From NCBI GenBank assembly GCA_012523605.1, contig JAAYTY010000027.1, positions 1 through 7,806 on the forward strand: a DNA stretch of 7,806 nt, read 5' to 3'. The position numbers were made by a program, and so were the translations under genes. Below the pieces are notes generated by a model that searched no databases, was not told the DNA's origin, and saw nothing but the letters and a program-made list of their open reading frames with translations. This document shows positions 5,624-7,806 of the stretch, in pieces; the stretch's first letter is position 1, and the number at the start of each line of letters is the position of its first letter. Source of the stretch: Candidatus Fermentibacterota bacterium. GTDB lineage: Bacteria > Fermentibacterota > Fermentibacteria > Fermentibacterales > Fermentibacteraceae.

Positions 5624-7690
5624 TCAGCGCGACCCGGCCAGCACCACCAGCCTCGAAGTGTCGGAACCCGTGGAATTCGACAGTCTCAGCAGGTACACTC
5701 CCGGGGGCATCGCGCCGTCGCAGCCCTCGGGAACCAGCTGCGCCTCTCCGGGCGAATCCACGGGTATGGTCAGCACGATCCTCCCGGAAAGGTCGAATAC
5801 CTCGAGAGTCGCGGATCCGCCTCCGAATGCAGCGGGCACCCGCACCATGTCGCCGGTCGTGGCCGGGTTCGGACAGGGCGTCCCCAGCAAGGGTGTCATC
5901 CCGCCGGCGGGAGGAACCGTCTCGCGCCCCTCGACACCCGTGCCGCCGCCTATGACGGGCAGGGTCGGGTCGTGGAAGGCGCACCAGTCCATGATGCAGT
6001 ACAGCTCTCTGTCGTGGCCTCCGCTCCACAGCGGCACCCTGCGGTCCTTCGCGGTTGCGAACGCGCTGCCGATGATCCCGTTGGAGAGCTGGAAAACCTC
6101 CTCGGTGAGATAGACGCACATCCATTCGCTTACGCCCATCTCGGGAAGATATCCCTCCCAGCCGTAGCTGGTGTTGAACATCACCGACGAGGCTCCGCCC
6201 CCGGGGTTGTGCCAGAGCGCCTCGGCGCAGCACTCGCCCGAATGGAATGCGCCGGGGTGGCAGCCGATGCTGTGGTGGATGCCAGCCATGTTCCCGTTGT
6301 AGAGCCCCTGTGCGATCGAGTTGGTCATCATCTCGGTAGGGGAGCTCTGCCAGTAGATTCCAGCAGTGTTGCCGTGGCCTGCATAGTGGTTCCAGGCCGT
6401 TCCGCTGTTGATTATTGCTATGTGTGTGGTGAACCCGTCCTGTATCGAGGGCAGTTCGTAGGCCTTGTTGATCTCCCACCCCGCCGGCAGGTTCACGGCG
6501 ATCGAGTCGCACACCTTCGCCCCCGTGTAGCCTGGGAACAGCCCTGCACCGCACAGTATCGCCCTCGTCTGCCAGGCGCCCGAAGGCGGAGACGACTGGT
6601 ACATGATTGACCTCTGGACGAAGAGCGCGGCCTCGCCGGGCGTGTCGAACAGCGCTCGGCCGACCGCCACGTCGCTGTAGAGATCCAGATCGTCCTCGGG
6701 CTGACCGTAGCTGTGGTCGCCGTTGGCGTCCCACGTTCCGTCGAGGTCGCTGAAATAGAGATCAGCGGGGGCGTTGTCGCTCCAGCCCTCGCACTCCAGC
6801 GCGACGTTGCGCACGGGGATTATCGTCTGGTCCCCGGCCAGCAGGACGTACTCCAGCCCGTCGTTCAGATAGCGGTTCTTGATGTAGTTGCGCAGTTTTT
6901 CGGCGTTGTCGTAGCCCGGTGTCGTGGCGAGGATGTCCGAGATGAAAACCATCTCGGTGACCAGACCCGTTCCGTTCTTGAAGGCGGCGAACTGCGCGAA
7001 GGAGTCGGAGTAGTCGCTGGAGGTGATCACGAGATAGTCCACCGGTGCATCCGGCTGAAGCGAGGGCGGGCTGAAGGCAGGGATGTCCAGCGGATTCGCC
7101 ACCCATTCCGAGAGGCGCGCCGAGGCCGCTTCTATCTGCGAGGGGGAAAGGATCGGGGCCGAGCCGCCCTCCTCCCACTCTACGGCGACCTCCATCCGTA
7201 TCGCCAGCTCGAGCGATCCGTCGGCGGGATTCCATGTCCACGGGCAGATGCGGAATCCTGCGAGACGGAAGCCACACTTCCTGCCGTCGTGCATCGAAAC
7301 GACAGCATCGGAAGGCCAGGCCGCATCCGAATCGTAGATGGCGGGGTCGGGGCAGATGATCTCGGGCATGCCGGCGGCCGAAAAGGGCCTCGGGACCGCC
7401 GCCGGCTGGATATAGAACCCGGTTCCCAGACGGACGCTTTCCAGCACGGTGGCCGAGACGGTCACGTTCCCTGCATCGGGTGGCACCACGACGGCGTATG
7501 CACGGGACGGCAGCAGCGGCTGCCCGGGGGCCGAAAAACATTCGCCGCCCTCCCACTCGATGCGATCGTATCCCGAGTACCGGGAGAAGCCGAACTCTCC
7601 GGCATCGGAATAGTCCAGCAGCATCGTCATCGATCCGCCCGAAGCCGCGCCGGCGGCAAGCAGGACTGCGAGGAAGAGGACTCTGGACAT
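5624..7690 (-). CDS. Second secreted C25 (gingipain-type) cysteine peptidase with C-terminal sorting-like domain
   Basis: This 688-residue paralogue of the neighbouring peptidase starts at the ATG at 7690-7688, preceded by a strong GGGGGGTGG site and opening a signal peptide (MSRVLFLAVLLAAGAASGG). An in-frame ATG 24 codons earlier is disfavoured because it would mask that signal. The order of parts matches its partner: beta-rich N-terminal region (about 22-200), EKLRNYIKN (264-272), YVLLAGDQ, Asp-rich loop DLYFSDLDGTWDANGD (310-325), catalytic His439 in YAGHGNTAG and Cys477 in HSIGCHPG, and the core end AFHDPTLP (571-578). A linker of about 25 Gly/Pro-rich residues leads to the type A-like sorting domain (CPNPATTG, VFDLSGRIV, GVYLLRL, SRLVVLAG, about 603-688). 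His-Cys spacing is 38 residues, identical to the partner. Substrate is unknown. Divergence is visible around the active Cys (HPGAF versus LAGQL) and after the Asp loop, so specificities may differ. Confidence 0.92.
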   Translation of the reverse strand: MSRVLFLAVLLAAGAASGGSMTMLLDYSDAGEFGFSRYSGYDRIEWEGGECFSAPGQPLLPSRAYAVVVPPDAGNVTVSATVLESVRLGTGFYIQPAAVPRPFSAAGMPEIICPDPAIYDSDAAWPSDAVVSMHDGRKCGFRLAGFRICPWTWNPADGSLELAIRMEVAVEWEEGGSAPILSPSQIEAASARLSEWVANPLDIPAFSPPSLQPDAPVDYLVITSSDYSDSFAQFAAFKNGTGLVTEMVFISDILATTPGYDNAEKLRNYIKNRYLNDGLEYVLLAGDQTIIPVRNVALECEGWSDNAPADLYFSDLDGTWDANGDHSYGQPEDDLDLYSDVAVGRALFDTPGEAALFVQRSIMYQSSPPSGAWQTRAILCGAGLFPGYTGAKVCDSIAVNLPAGWEINKAYELPSIQDGFTTHIAIINSGTAWNHYAGHGNTAGIYWQSSPTEMMTNSIAQGLYNGNMAGIHHSIGCHPGAFHSGECCAEALWHNPGGGASSVMFNTSYGWEGYLPEMGVSEWMCVYLTEEVFQLSNGIIGSAFATAKDRRVPLWSGGHDRELYCIMDWCAFHDPTLPVIGGGTGVEGRETVPPAGGMTPLLGTPCPNPATTGDMVRVPAAFGGGSATLEVFDLSGRIVLTIPVDSPGEAQLVPEGCDGAMPPGVYLLRLSNSTGSDTSRLVVLAGSR

Positions 7691-7745
7691 GGCCACCCCC
7701 CTTATCCCTATGAAAACGATATGTATTCCTTTCCCCTGCTTCATC

Positions 7746-7764
7746 TTGTGCGAAGATAGCACAA
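7746..7764 (-). promoter_or_regulatory. Candidate extended -10 promoter inside a short inverted repeat, upstream of second C25 gene
   Basis: On the minus strand TGCTATCTT (7761-7753) resembles an extended -10 (TGn then TATnnT). No -35 box lies upstream because that space is occupied by a GC-rich hairpin. The same bases form an inverted repeat: TTGTGC (7746-7751) and GCACAA (7759-7764) around a 7-nt loop on the plus strand. The leader from here to the ATG would be about 55 nt and includes a second purine-rich patch (GGGGAAAGG). Confidence 0.33.
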
Positions 7765-7765
7765 A

Positions 7766-7798
7766 GCCGCGCGGGCGGGATATCCGCGCCCGCGCGGC
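7766..7798 (-). terminator. GC-rich 12-bp hairpin, probable terminator of a minus-strand gene beyond the right edge
   Basis: GCCGCGCGGGCG (7766-7777) pairs perfectly with CGCCCGCGCGGC (7787-7798). The 9-nt loop contains the palindrome GGATATCC. Read on the minus strand the stem is followed directly by TTTGTGC, a short T run, as expected if it ends a gene entering from the right. It also separates that gene from the second C25 gene. The upstream gene itself is not in the window. Confidence 0.55.
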
Positions 7799-7806
7799 CG
7801 GCCTGC

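Noticed and set aside
5499..6734. A 411-codon minus-strand frame and several long plus-strand frames over the second C25 gene
   Set aside because: They are very Arg/Pro-rich, have no domain signatures and overlap the well-supported peptidase frame entirely.
6713..7759. A 348-codon plus-strand frame opposite the N-terminal part of the second C25 gene
   Set aside because: Its composition is typical of the complement of a GC-rich gene. It resembles the antisense shadow over the first C25 gene because the two genes are paralogues.

Overview
The window is GC-rich, densely packed bacterial chromosome with strongly GC-biased third codon positions. It holds six protein genes: one runs off the left edge and five are complete. 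No rRNA, tRNA, CRISPR array, insertion sequence or phage gene was seen. Two large secreted C25 (gingipain-type) proteins with C-terminal Por/T9SS type A-like sorting domains, next to a secreted repeat propeller, suggest an uncultured lineage of the Fibrobacteres-Chlorobi-Bacteroidetes sphere (Fermentibacteria- or Eisenbacteria-like). That placement is inferred from style only; there is no phylogenetic marker here.

Layout. Positions 1-335 (minus) carry the first 111 codons of a SagB/ThcOx-type nitroreductase-family oxidoreductase that starts at GTG. Positions 363-1487 (minus) encode an exported, probably seven-bladed beta-propeller of about 52-residue repeats. It lies 27 nt upstream of the oxidoreductase, so the two probably form an operon. 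A 141-bp divergent promoter region (1488-1628) separates the propeller from a MalY/PatB-type PLP-dependent C-S lyase/aminotransferase (1629-2864, plus). The lyase converges on, and overlaps by 116 bp, a small helical protein of unknown function (2749-3213, minus). A 283-bp leader region precedes the first C25 protein (3497-5554, plus). This converges on its paralogue (5624-7690, minus), and a strong two-sided hairpin terminator lies between them. The right edge (7691-7806) holds the leader of the second C25 gene and a GC-rich hairpin that probably terminates a gene beyond the window.

How the genes may work together. The two C25 proteins share the whole architecture: signal peptide, beta-rich propeptide-like N-terminus, DLDGTWD loop, His/Cys dyad 38 residues apart, and sorting-type C-terminus. 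They look like an inverted duplicated pair of secreted cysteine peptidases. The propeller is also exported but lacks a sorting domain. The oxidoreductase and the lyase look cytoplasmic, and nothing in the sequence ties them to the peptidases. I did not find a convincing new multi-gene system. The points most worth a second look are the paired peptidases, the gene-end overlap, and the propeller/SagB-type pairing.
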